Shown in pieces: positions 27,666 through 35,684 of a stretch of 44,228 nucleotides of DNA. A program made the position numbers and the translations under genes. The stretch lies in the NCBI RefSeq assembly GCF_900078675.2, contig NZ_LT546236.1:568065-612292 (forward strand). The letters are read 5' to 3'. The DNA is from Mycobacterium interjectum. GTDB taxonomy: Bacteria > Actinomycetota > Actinomycetes > Mycobacteriales > Mycobacteriaceae. Below the pieces are notes generated by a model that saw nothing but the letters and a program-made list of their open reading frames with translations, was not told where the DNA came from and made no database searches. Position 1 is the stretch's first letter. The number at the start of each line of letters is the position of its first letter.

Positions 27666-28530
27666 TCGAGTCGACCTCGCGCACCCGCGGCTGCGGGGCC
27701 GGCACAGCGCGCTGCACCTCGCGGTGACGGCCGCGAAGGATTGCCTGCACCGGGCGGGGTGCGACCCCGACGAACTGGATCTGGTTGTCAATGCCGGGAT
27801 CTACCGCGACCGCAACCTGGGGGAGCCGGCGCTGGCCGCGCTGATCCAGGACGACATCGGCGCCAATCCCGAGGATCCGCACGCCGGTGCCCACGGCACC
27901 TTCTCCTTCGACGTCGCCAACGGCGCCTGCGGAGTGCTGACCGCACTGCACATCGTCGACGGGTTCTTGCGGACGCACAGCGTGCAGCGCGCGCTGGTGG
28001 TGGCCAGCGACGCCGATCCGGGACACGGGATGAGCGAGCACTTTCCGTTCTCGCCCGCCGGCGCGGCGTTGCTGTGCCGCTGGACCGACGACGACGACGG
28101 CCTGAGCCGGGTGTCCTGGGTCAACACCGACGAACCCGAGGCGTTCTCGGCCACAGTGGGATTCGCCGACGCGCGCAACGTCTTGCGGTTCAACCAGTCG
28201 GACGCGATGGACGAGCGATTCGCCGCGGCGGCCGCGTCGGCGGCACGGGCCTGCCTGGACGGCCAATCCGTGGGGCTGGCGGACATCGACCTGGTCATCG
28301 CCGCGCCGGCCCGGCCCGGGTATCGCGCCGCGCTGAGCCAGGCGCTCGGGATACCGATCGAAAAGGTCTGCGTCGCAGACGATCAGCGCATGCACACCGC
28401 CGCGCTGGCTGCTGCGTTCGAACCGCAGGCCGACAGGCTCCCGGCCGGCGCGCGGGTGCTGTTCATCGCCGCGGGCGCGGGCGTCACCGCCGGCGCCGCC
28501 CTGTATCGCCAACCGGAGCGGGTTCACTGA
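27649..28530 (+). CDS. Degenerate KAS III-like partner protein
   Basis: This 293-residue thiolase-fold protein keeps the active-site Cys region (FDVANGACGVLTALHIVDG). The catalytic His and Asn positions appear lost: where FabH has HQAN the sequence reads VIAAPARPGYRAAL, and where it has GNTSA it reads DDQRMHTAAL. It is about 75 residues shorter than its upstream neighbour, mostly at the N-terminus. Overlap with that gene suggests a paired product, perhaps a heterodimer in the way of KAS/chain-length-factor pairs; that is inference. Acyl-transferase or non-catalytic functions are alternatives. Confidence 0.75.
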   Translation: MGTVIDRVDLAHPRLRGRHSALHLAVTAAKDCLHRAGCDPDELDLVVNAGIYRDRNLGEPALAALIQDDIGANPEDPHAGAHGTFSFDVANGACGVLTALHIVDGFLRTHSVQRALVVASDADPGHGMSEHFPFSPAGAALLCRWTDDDDGLSRVSWVNTDEPEAFSATVGFADARNVLRFNQSDAMDERFAAAAASAARACLDGQSVGLADIDLVIAAPARPGYRAALSQALGIPIEKVCVADDQRMHTAALAAAFEPQADRLPAGARVLFIAAGAGVTAGAALYRQPERVH

Positions 28531-28577
28531 TCACATCAGGCGCTCGAGCACCGTGGTCCGACCATGACGTGATCTCC

Positions 28578-28655
28578 ATGTGTGGTATCACCGGCGCCAT
28601 CGGAAATGAAAGTCACCTGGTCGGGCAAAACGGCATCGTGCGGGCCATTGGATGA
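28578..28655 (+). pseudogene. Remnant of a class-II glutamine amidotransferase N-terminus
   Basis: A 25-codon frame, MCGITGAIGNESHLVGQNGI then VRAIG and stop, starts with the signature of class-II amidotransferases (asparagine synthase-like), where Cys2 becomes the N-terminal nucleophile. Nothing downstream continues it. A 14-bp direct repeat (GGTATCACCGGCGC at 28584-28597 and 28667-28680) encodes the same CGITGA core twice. It is most likely a decayed gene end in the 162-base gap before ppsA; an expressed short peptide cannot be excluded. Confidence 0.5.
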
Positions 28656-28692
28656 TTCCCAATTGCGGTATCACCGGCGCTACCACACACGT

Positions 28693-31089
28693 TCACTGCA
28701 GTGGCACCGCCTGGCGCTCCAGCTCGAGAATCTGGCGGGTGGTCTTCACCACCACGTCGGGGTTCAGGCTGATCGAGTCGATGCCGGTGCGGACCAGGAA
28801 CTCGGCCATGTCGGGATAATCCGACGGCGCCTGGCCGCAGAGCCCCGAGTGGATTCCGTTGCGGCGGCAGCCTTCCACGGCCAGCCGGATCATCTCCTTG
28901 ACGCCGTCGTCGCGCTCGTCGTAGTCGAAGGCGACGATCTCGCTGTCGCGGTCGACGCCGAGCGTGAGCTGGGTCAGGTCATTGGAGCCGATGGAGAACC
29001 CGTCGAAGCGCTGGGCGAACTGATCGAGGAGGATCACGTTGTTCGGGATCTCGCACATCGCGTACACCTCGAGCCCGTTGTCCCCGCGCCGCAGGCCGAG
29101 TTCGGCCATCGTCTGCAGCACCAGGTCCGCCTCGGCCACCCGGCGCACGAACGGGAGCATGATGATGACGTTGGTCAGGCCCATCTCTTCGCGGACCCGC
29201 TTCATCGCGCGGCACTCCAGCGCGAACCCCTCCGCGTAGGCCGGATGCGCGTAGCGCGAGGCGCCGCGGAAACCGATCATCGGGTTGCTCTCGGCCGGCT
29301 CGAAGGCGTTGCCCCCCAGCAGGCTGGCGTATTCGTTGGTCTTGAAGTCAGACATCCGGACCACCACGGGCTTCGGCCAGAAGGCGGCCGCGATCGTGCC
29401 GATCCCCTCGGAGAGGCGCTCCACGAAGAAGGCGCCGCCGTCGGGGTAGCCGTGGGTGAGCCGCCCGATCGTCCGGAGCGCCTCGGCGTCGCCGACCTTT
29501 TCGGGGTGCAGCAGGGCCAACGGGTGGACCTTGATGTATTCGCTGATGATGAATTCCATCCGGGCCAGCCCCACGCCGTCGTTGGGCAAGAACGACGTCT
29601 TGAACGCGAGATCCGGGTTGCCGAGGTTGACCATGATCTGGGTCCGGGGCCGCTGCAGGCCGGCCACCTCGGTGCGATCGACGTGGAAGGCGACCTCGCC
29701 GCGGTAGACGCGCCCGGTGTCGCCCTCGACGCAGGACACGGTGACGACCTCGCCGTCGGGCACGCTCGTCGTCGCGTCGCCCGCGCCCACCACGGCTGGG
29801 ATGCCGAGTTCGCGCGCGATGATCGCCGCGTGGCAGGTGCGCCCGCCGCGGTTGGTGACGATCGCGGCGGCGATCTTCATGATCGGCTCCCAGTCCGGCG
29901 TGGTGATGTCGGCGACCAGCACCTGGCCGGGCTGGAAGTCCGACAGGTGCTCGAGGTGGTCGATGCGCTTCGCCACGCCCGATGCGACCTTCTCGCCGAC
30001 CGAACGACCCTCGGCGAGTACCTCGCCCCGACCCTCGAGGACATAGGACTCCACCGTCGTCAGGCTGCGCTGGGAAGCCGCCGTTTCGGGGCGCGCCTGG
30101 ACGATGTAGAGCTTCCCGTCGAGACCGTCCTTGGCCCACTCGATGTCCATCGGCCGCCCGTAGTGGCCCTCGATGGTGCACGCATAGCCGGCCAGCTCGA
30201 GCACGTCGGGGTCGGTGATGCAGAAGCGGGCGCGGTCGGCCTTGGGCGTGGGGACGTTGCGGGTCGTCTGCTTCGTGCCGCCCTCGACGAAGACCATCTT
30301 CACCGCCTTGTCGCCGATCAGCCGGCGCAGCACGGCGCGGTGGCCGGCCAGGTAGGTCGGCTTGTGGACATAGAACTCGTCGGGGTCGACGGCGCCCTGG
30401 ACCACGTTCTCGCCGAGGCCGTAGGCGCCCGTGATGAAAACGACGTCGTTGAAGCCCGATTCGGTGTCGATGGTGAACATCACCCCGGACGACGCGAGGT
30501 CGGAGCGCACCATCTTCATGATGCCGATCGACAGCGACACCTTGAAGTGGTCGAAGCCCTGGTCGACGCGGTAGTGGATGGCCCGGTCGGTGAACAGGCT
30601 GGCGAAACAACGGCGGCACGCGTCCAGCAGGCTCTCGGCGCCCGTGATGTTGAGGAAGGTTTCCTGCTGGCCGGCGAAGCTGGCCGTCGGCAGGTCCTCG
30701 GCCGTCGCCGAGCTGCGCACCGCGAGGCTGACCTCCTCGCCGTACTCGGCCTGCAGCATGCGGTAGGCGGACACGATCTCGGCGGCCAAGTCGTCGGGAA
30801 GCCCGGCGCCGTAGACGATTTCACGGGCGCGCTTGCCTCTGCGCGCCAACGCGGCGACGTCGTTGGCGTCGAGGTCGTCGAGCTCGGCGTGCAGCGCGTC
30901 CCAGGCGCCGGCGCTGTCCAACATGTGCCGGTACGCCTGCGCCGTGGTGGCGAACCCGTGCGGGACGCGGATGCCCCGCCCGGACAGCTTCTGGTACATC
31001 TCGCCGAGCGAGGCGTTCTTGCCGCCGACCACCGGCACGTCGTCGATGCCGATCTCCTCGAAAAACCGAATGTAGTTGAACCCGCTCAT
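28693..31089 (-). CDS. ppsA: Phosphoenolpyruvate synthase
   Basis: This ~798-residue enzyme makes PEP from pyruvate and ATP. The N-terminal ATP-grasp domain opens VVGGKNASLGEMYQKL and holds VRSSATAEDLPTASFAGQQE. The swivelling phospho-His domain has GGRTCHAAIIARELGIPAVV. The C-terminal TIM barrel has GVGLARMEFII, MIGFRGASRY and SNDLTQLTLGVDRDSE. The length fits PEP synthase rather than pyruvate phosphate dikinase. The ATG at 31089 is chosen because MSGFNYIRFFEEIG matches family N-termini; upstream codons to 31167 lie in the promoter. Divergent from the Tgs1-like gene, with DosR-like boxes between; gluconeogenic rerouting during hypoxia is the likely role. Confidence 0.93.
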   Translation of the reverse strand: MSGFNYIRFFEEIGIDDVPVVGGKNASLGEMYQKLSGRGIRVPHGFATTAQAYRHMLDSAGAWDALHAELDDLDANDVAALARRGKRAREIVYGAGLPDDLAAEIVSAYRMLQAEYGEEVSLAVRSSATAEDLPTASFAGQQETFLNITGAESLLDACRRCFASLFTDRAIHYRVDQGFDHFKVSLSIGIMKMVRSDLASSGVMFTIDTESGFNDVVFITGAYGLGENVVQGAVDPDEFYVHKPTYLAGHRAVLRRLIGDKAVKMVFVEGGTKQTTRNVPTPKADRARFCITDPDVLELAGYACTIEGHYGRPMDIEWAKDGLDGKLYIVQARPETAASQRSLTTVESYVLEGRGEVLAEGRSVGEKVASGVAKRIDHLEHLSDFQPGQVLVADITTPDWEPIMKIAAAIVTNRGGRTCHAAIIARELGIPAVVGAGDATTSVPDGEVVTVSCVEGDTGRVYRGEVAFHVDRTEVAGLQRPRTQIMVNLGNPDLAFKTSFLPNDGVGLARMEFIISEYIKVHPLALLHPEKVGDAEALRTIGRLTHGYPDGGAFFVERLSEGIGTIAAAFWPKPVVVRMSDFKTNEYASLLGGNAFEPAESNPMIGFRGASRYAHPAYAEGFALECRAMKRVREEMGLTNVIIMLPFVRRVAEADLVLQTMAELGLRRGDNGLEVYAMCEIPNNVILLDQFAQRFDGFSIGSNDLTQLTLGVDRDSEIVAFDYDERDDGVKEMIRLAVEGCRRNGIHSGLCGQAPSDYPDMAEFLVRTGIDSISLNPDVVVKTTRQILELERQAVPLQ

Positions 31090-31124
31090 GAGCCCCACGA
31101 TATGACCCGCCGATGCCGCCGCGC

Positions 31125-31166
31125 TGCCGTCATTAGGCCCCGAAAGTTGAGGACTTCTGGCTCTCA
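31125..31166. promoter_or_regulatory. Tandem DosR-like boxes in the divergent ppsA / tgs1-like promoter
   Basis: TGCCGTCATTAGGCCCCGAA (31125-31144; its minus-strand reading begins TTCGGGGCCTAATGAC) and TTGAGGACTTCTGGCTCTCA (31147-31166) start exactly 22 bp apart. They sit 36 bases from the ppsA ATG and 34 bases from the acyltransferase ATG, so they could control both. The individual matches are moderate; the spacing strengthens the call. Confidence 0.6.
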
Positions 31167-31199
31167 CCGCGGGGCCGCGCGGGGGCGGAAAGTAGCGAG

Positions 31200-32618
31200 A
31201 TGGAGCAATTAACCGCGCTCGATGCGACCTTCCTGGAAGTCGAAGACGCCGATCCGCACGTGAGCCTGGCGGTCGGCGGCGTGTCGGTCATGGAGGGGCC
31301 CGCTCCCGACTTCGACGAGTTCGTCGCCGCCTTCGCCGACCGCGCGCCGACCATTCCGCGGTGCAGGCAGATCCTGCGGACCCACCCGCTGGACCTCGCC
31401 GCGCCCGAATGGGTGGACGACCCGCACTTCGACATCACGCGCCACCTGCACCGCCTCGCCCTGCCGCATCCCGGAGGGGACGCCGAGCTGTTCGAAACCA
31501 TCGCCACCGTGATGGAGCGGCGGCTCGACCGCGAGCGCCCGCTGTGGGAGTGCTACCTCATCGAGGGCCTCAGCGGCGACCGATGGGCGGTGTTGACCAA
31601 GATTCACCACTGCATCGCCGACGGCATCGCGACGACGCAGCTGCTGGCGAGGTTCAGCGACGACGCCGATGATCGCGGCGGCACGTTCGCCACCGACATA
31701 CGCGGCGCCAGGGAGCCGGACCGGTCCGGGCCGCCGAGCCTGCCCAAGCTCAGCCTCAACCCGTTGAGCTGGATCGGCGACCTCGGGCGGGGCGCGCTCG
31801 CCGCGGCGGCGACGGCCGAACACGCCGCCGTCGGCGCGGCCGAACTCACGGCAAGCATGTTCAGCCTCGCGCCGGAATCGTCGCTGAGCGGGCCCGTCAC
31901 CACGATGCGGCGCTTCAGCGCGGCCCGCGTCCGGCTGGCCGACCTGCAGCGGGTCGCCCGGGCATTCGACGTGACCCTCAACGACGTGGCCCTGGCGGCC
32001 ATCACCGACAGTTACCGCAAGATGCTCCTCGAGCGGGGGGAACGGCCGGGCCGCAACTCGCTGCGCACGCTCGTTCCCGTTTCGGTTCGCCCGACCAATC
32101 ACTTCGGCATGACCGACAACCAGGTCTCGGCGATGCTGCCGTTGCTGCCGGTCGACGAGGCCGACCCCGTGGAGCAGTTGCGGCTGGTGCACGGCCGGCT
32201 CACCCGGGCCAAGGCCAGCGGTCAAAGCGAGGGGGGCAGCGCGCTGGTCTCGGCGGCCAAGAACATCCCGTTCGCGTTGACCGCGTGGGGGATTCGCTTG
32301 CTGGCGCGGCTGCCCCAGCGGGCGGTGGTCGCGCTGGCGACCAACGTTCCCGGGCCACGAAAGCAGCAATCACTGATGGGCCGGAAGGTGCTGGAAATCC
32401 TCCCGGTCCCCCCGATCGCCCTGCAGCTGCGCACCGGCATCGCGATGCTCAGCTACGCCGACGCGTTCATCTTCGGGATCACCGCCGACTACGACGCCGC
32501 GCCCGACATCGAGGCGCTCGCCGACGGCATCGAGAACGCCGTCGCGGCGCTGGTGAAGGCGAGCCGCACCCGCGGACGCAAGCAACCGGGGGCCGCGCGC
32601 AAATCCGCTACCCGGTGA
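31200..32618 (+). CDS. Wax ester synthase / diacylglycerol acyltransferase (Tgs1-like)
   Basis: This 472-residue WS/DGAT family protein carries the catalytic motif HHCIADG in VLTKIHHCIADGIATTQLL. The start MEQLTALDATFLEVEDAD and the C-terminal block VVALATNVPGPRKQQSLMGR are close to M. tuberculosis Tgs1 (Rv3130c), the DosR-induced triacylglycerol synthase, so storage-lipid synthesis from diacylglycerol and acyl-CoA is likely. Assignment to Tgs1 itself rather than another paralogue needs a tree. It is divergent from ppsA with shared DosR-like boxes, and its end overlaps the convergent PAS-ANTAR gene by 11 bases. Confidence 0.87.
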   Translation: MEQLTALDATFLEVEDADPHVSLAVGGVSVMEGPAPDFDEFVAAFADRAPTIPRCRQILRTHPLDLAAPEWVDDPHFDITRHLHRLALPHPGGDAELFETIATVMERRLDRERPLWECYLIEGLSGDRWAVLTKIHHCIADGIATTQLLARFSDDADDRGGTFATDIRGAREPDRSGPPSLPKLSLNPLSWIGDLGRGALAAAATAEHAAVGAAELTASMFSLAPESSLSGPVTTMRRFSAARVRLADLQRVARAFDVTLNDVALAAITDSYRKMLLERGERPGRNSLRTLVPVSVRPTNHFGMTDNQVSAMLPLLPVDEADPVEQLRLVHGRLTRAKASGQSEGGSALVSAAKNIPFALTAWGIRLLARLPQRAVVALATNVPGPRKQQSLMGRKVLEILPVPPIALQLRTGIAMLSYADAFIFGITADYDAAPDIEALADGIENAVAALVKASRTRGRKQPGAARKSATR

Positions 32619-33300
32619 CCCGCCGGCCGTCGGGGTGGTGGGCGCGCCGATGCGCGGTCAGCAGCAGGTGATCGAACTCCGATTGCACGTTGAGAGCCAG
32701 GCCGGTGCCGCGGAAGTCTTCGGTGATCTGCTCGGCCAACACCCGCAGCTTGACGTTTGCCTCCTGGGACAGCCACCTGAGCAGGTTGAACGCGGCGTGT
32801 TCGTCGATGTCGTAGACGAGCATCAGCATGCCCTTGGCCTGCTCGATGCTGGCGCGGTGCTCGCTGATCTCCGCCAGCCGCGCGGTGACGACTTCCTCCT
32901 GCGCGCGCTCGGCCAGCGGTGAGACGTCGATGTAGAACCCGTGCGTCCCGATCACGTCGCCGGTCTCGTCGAAGAGCTGGTCACCGACGACGACGATGTG
33001 GCGGACTTTGCCACCCGTGTCGATGATCCGGTGGCGGGTGCTGAACGCCTCGCGGGTGTTGAGGATCTGGTCGATGGTGGCCGCGACCTGTCCGCGGTCG
33101 TCGGGGTGCTTGTGCGCGAGCACCAGGTCGGTGGTCGGCGTGACGCGGCCGGGTTCGTATCCGTGGATCCGCTGCACCTCCTCGGACCATTCCCACCGCT
33201 GGTCGGCGAAGTAGAAGCGGAACCACCCCACCCGTTGCGGCATGCCGCCGGCCAAGGCCTGCTCAACGTGTGGCGTTTGGCCGTTTAGCTGCCAATTCAT
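32608..33300 (-). CDS. PAS-ANTAR regulatory protein
   Basis: This 230-residue protein has a PAS fold (~20-130: WFRFYFADQRWEWSEEVQRI, then HPDDRGQVAATIDQ and RHRIIDTGGKVRHIVVVGDQ). An ANTAR domain follows at ~150-205 (RASIEQAKGMLMLVYDIDEH, AAFNLLRWLSQEANVKLRVL). ANTAR domains bind paired RNA hairpins and stop transcription termination; the PAS part would sense a ligand or partner. It lies 77 bases downstream of hsp18 on the same strand, separated by a GC hairpin. It probably acts in the cytoplasm as an antiterminator of unknown targets. Confidence 0.85.
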   Translation of the reverse strand: MNWQLNGQTPHVEQALAGGMPQRVGWFRFYFADQRWEWSEEVQRIHGYEPGRVTPTTDLVLAHKHPDDRGQVAATIDQILNTREAFSTRHRIIDTGGKVRHIVVVGDQLFDETGDVIGTHGFYIDVSPLAERAQEEVVTARLAEISEHRASIEQAKGMLMLVYDIDEHAAFNLLRWLSQEANVKLRVLAEQITEDFRGTGLALNVQSEFDHLLLTAHRRAHHPDGRRVTG

Positions 33301-33340
33301 CTCGGACCGCCTCCTCTGGTCGACACGTCGGCGGGGGCCG

Positions 33341-33364
33341 GGGGCGGCGCCGGACGGCCGCCCC
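33341..33364 (-). terminator. GC-rich hairpin between hsp18 and the PAS-ANTAR gene
   Basis: GGGGCGGC (33341-33348) pairs perfectly with GCCGCCCC (33357-33364) around an 8-base loop. No T-tract follows, as is common in mycobacteria. It may terminate or attenuate hsp18 transcription, or be a hairpin relevant to the ANTAR protein encoded just downstream; the second idea is speculative. Confidence 0.45.
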
Positions 33365-33377
33365 GGCCGCCACCCGA

Positions 33378-33827
33378 TCAGGCGTCAATCACCTCCCGCT
33401 TCGCCGCGTTGTCGTCAATGGCCCGGTGGCCGTTGCCGCGGCCGACGGAGATCTTGCGCGGCTTGGCCTTCTCGGCCACCGGAATGTGCAGCCGCAGGAC
33501 CCCTTCGGAGTAGGACGCCTCGATCCTGTCGGTGTCGAGGTTTTCGCCCAGCACGAGCTGGCGGCTGAACACCCCGCGGGGCCGCTCGGTGGCGAGCATC
33601 TCGCGGTCGGGGTCGAGGGCCGGGCGCTCGGCGCGCACGGTCACCACGTTGCGCTCGATGTCGATGTCCAGGGAGTCGGCGTCGATGCCGGGCAGGTCGA
33701 ACTCGACGACGAAGTGGTCTCCCTCGCGCCAGGCGTCCATCGGCATCACGGCGGGCCGGGCGGCCGTGCCGAACACTTGTTGGGTGAATCGATCGAGGTC
33801 ACGGAACGGATCGGTGCGCATCAGCAT
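33378..33827 (-). CDS. hsp18: Small heat-shock protein, 18 kDa antigen (Hsp20/alpha-crystallin family)
   Basis: This ~149-residue protein is nearly superimposable on the mycobacterial 18 kDa antigen: [40 protein letters not shown], then the alpha-crystallin core [17 protein letters not shown] and [15 protein letters not shown], ending [12 protein letters not shown]. It is an ATP-independent holdase chaperone forming oligomers. It is not the HspX/Acr type of the classic DosR regulon. The ATG at 33827 has GAGAGG 8 bases upstream; a GTG at 33836 is in frame. It is divergent from a MerR-type regulator with an inverted repeat between them. Confidence 0.92.
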   Translation of the reverse strand: MLMRTDPFRDLDRFTQQVFGTAARPAVMPMDAWREGDHFVVEFDLPGIDADSLDIDIERNVVTVRAERPALDPDREMLATERPRGVFSRQLVLGENLDTDRIEASYSEGVLRLHIPVAEKAKPRKISVGRGNGHRAIDDNAAKREVIDA

Positions 33828-33873
33828 GGCAGTCACCTCTCACTCCAATCTCTGACTCTGAAGCGGGCTATTT

Positions 33874-33893
33874 CCTATGTCCAATGACATAGG
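33874..33893. promoter_or_regulatory. Inverted repeat (candidate operator) between hsp18 and the MerR-type gene
   Basis: CCTATGTC-CAAT-GACATAGG is a perfect 8+4+8 palindrome in the 145-base divergent gap. A good -10-like TATAAC follows at 33899-33904 in the regulator direction. It matches neither the DosR box nor the HspR HAIR element (CTTGAGT-N7-ACTCAAG). Binding by the adjacent MerR-type protein is a plausible inference. Confidence 0.6.
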
Positions 33894-33972
33894 TTTGATA
33901 TAACACCATCGACAGCCAAGCGCAAGTGTGATAAACAGGTTTTCTGTGGAAGTTTGCTGAGGAGATTGCTCG

Positions 33973-34311
33973 ATGACCGACTACCCTGGTGACACCGGTG
34001 CGCCGGCGCCCGATCGGGGGGTGTACGGAATCTCCGTAGCCGCCGAACTTTCCGGCATTCCGGTGCAGTCGCTGCGCCTCTACGAACGCTACGGGCTGGT
34101 GACGCCGGCCCGCAGCGGCGGCGGAACGCGGCGTTACAGCGCCGACGACCTGGCCCGGCTCCAGCGCATCAGCGCGCTGGTCGACGCCGGGGTGAACCTG
34201 GCCGGCATCGCGCGCATCCTCAGCCTGGAAGACGACAACGCCGCGCTGTCGGCGGCCAACTCCACTCTGCGCTCGAAGAGCACGGCAGCCAAGAAGCGGA
34301 CCGGCGGCTAG
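33973..34311 (+). CDS. MerR/HspR-type transcriptional regulator
   Basis: This 112-residue protein has a MerR winged-helix domain: YGISVAAELSGIPVQSLRLY, ERYGLVTPARSGGGTRRYS and DDLARLQRISALVDAGVNLA, followed by a short helix and a basic tail (STAAKKRTGG). The size and HspR-like sequence suggest control of chaperone genes. Its position divergent from hsp18 with a perfect inverted repeat between supports local control of hsp18 and itself. No Cys-based metal site is present. Its stop overlaps the convergent NADH-dehydrogenase pseudogene by four bases. Confidence 0.85.
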   Translation: MTDYPGDTGAPAPDRGVYGISVAAELSGIPVQSLRLYERYGLVTPARSGGGTRRYSADDLARLQRISALVDAGVNLAGIARILSLEDDNAALSAANSTLRSKSTAAKKRTGG

Positions 34312-35439
34312 CTCGTCTTCGGCATCGGAATGCCCTCGCTCGCGGCGAATTGCGCGTCCTCCTGGGAGGACAGACCGATCGACACCACCGAGCGGTCGAA
34401 CAGCGCGTCGGTCAGCCAGGCCAGCGACACGGCCCACCGGTTGACCGCCCGCGGAATCGCGTAGAGGTGGTAGCCGCGCGTCACGGCCTTCGCGGGGAGG
34501 CCCGACAGGTGCACGTTGAGCGGGTTGGCGACCGCGTACCGGGGTCCCAGGTCGACCACGAGACCCAGGTTGCGGTGCTTGTATTGCTTGCTCGTTCGGT
34601 GTCCCAGGCTGGCGGCCACGTTGCGGGCGAGCACCTTGCCCTGACGGGTGGCGTGCTGCGCCGTGGGGGGCGTGATCTTGCCCGGCTCTGTGAGGTCCGG
34701 GACCGCCGCCGCGTCGCCGGCCGCAAAGACGGCGGGGTGGCCGGGCACCTGCAGGTCGGGTTGCACCTTGAGCCGCCCTCGCTCCGTCGGCAGCCCCAGC
34801 TTCTGGATCAGCGGCGCGCCGGTCACCCCCGTGACCCAGGCGACCGTGCGGGTGTCGACCCGCGAATCATCGCTGAGCACAACGTGATCCGCATGGACCT
34901 CCTTGAGCGTGGTGCCGAGCCGGACGTCGATGCCGCGGCGACGGTGCGCCGGGCCTGCGCCTTCTTGCCGGCCGGGTCGTCCTCGAGGTGGGCCAGCTCG
35001 AGCTGCTCGACGAAGTGGTCGCGCAGGTAGAGGGCCTCGGCGGTGGTCTTCAGCCCCCGCGCGTGGGTGGCGAGCCCGGGCACGTCGAACAGCCGGGTCA
35101 CCGACCCCGGCGTGAGCACCAGCCGATCCCAGGACATGTCGTGGCTGCGTTCCTCGGGATCGCAATACGTCAGGGTCCGGCGCGCGAAGTCCACCCCGTC
35201 GACGCGCCCGCGCACCGCGCGGACCCCCCTGAGCGTGTTGGCCAGGGGCACCGCGACGAAGCGGGCGTCGACCACCCCGCCCGCGACGCCCGCAGCAGCA
35301 GCGTGTAGAGCATGTAATCGACCGGGGAAATCATGGTGATGTCGACCGGGGCGCGACGTCTGCCGAGGAGCCGGGCCAGCCGGCGCGCGCAGGTGAATCC
35401 GGTGAAACCGCTGCCGACGATCACGATCGAGGTCACCAC
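34308..35439 (-). pseudogene. Broken type II NADH dehydrogenase / FAD-dependent oxidoreductase
   Basis: Three pieces in different frames make one protein. The start (35439, VTSIVIVGSGFTGFTCARRL, the FAD Rossmann motif) runs to about 35300. The middle (35275 down to ~34935) contains YCDPEERSHDMSWDRLVLTPG. The C-terminal part (~34930-34308) holds VFAAGDAAAVPD, the second FAD site, and the KHRNLGLVVDLG tail. One frameshift lies near 35290-35310. At about 34930-34950 LEDDPAGKKAQARRT jumps to RRGIDVRLGTTLKEV, so the ~60-70 residues that normally hold the GxGxTGxE NADH-binding motif are missing. The deletion makes sequencing error an insufficient explanation; the gene is most likely dead. Confidence 0.8.
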
Positions 35440-35547
35440 GCGAGTGTAACGGGTGATGGGGGTTCGCCCGGAGCCGCCGACGCGGCGCGGCATTCCACCG
35501 TAAGCCTTGCGCCGCAACGGTTCCCGTTTTCGGCCGGCGCTCGGCGG

Positions 35548-35589
35548 GGCGGGACCTTTTCGCTTCCGGCGGCCCCGTTCGTCACGCGA
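35548..35589 (+). promoter_or_regulatory. Weak DosR-like pair before the GAF-ANTAR gene
   Basis: GGCGGGACCTTTTCGCTTCC (35548-35567) has a perfect left half-site only. A degenerate copy (CGGCCCCGTTCGTCACGCGA) begins 22 bp later at 35570. They lie in the 245-base gap (35440-35684) that holds no gene. This is the least convincing of the box pairs. Confidence 0.3.
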
Positions 35590-35684
35590 GCCCTGCGCTT
35601 CGCCGGGTGGCCATAGACTTCGTTCTGCGCGCAGGCGCATGATGGGCGAGTATGCGCACCCAGAGACCCCGAGGGGGTGATGCC

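Noticed and set aside
33378..33827. Identification of the heat-shock gene as hspX/acr (Rv2031c)
   Set aside because: The sequence follows the 18 kDa antigen subgroup, and no DosR-like box lies upstream.
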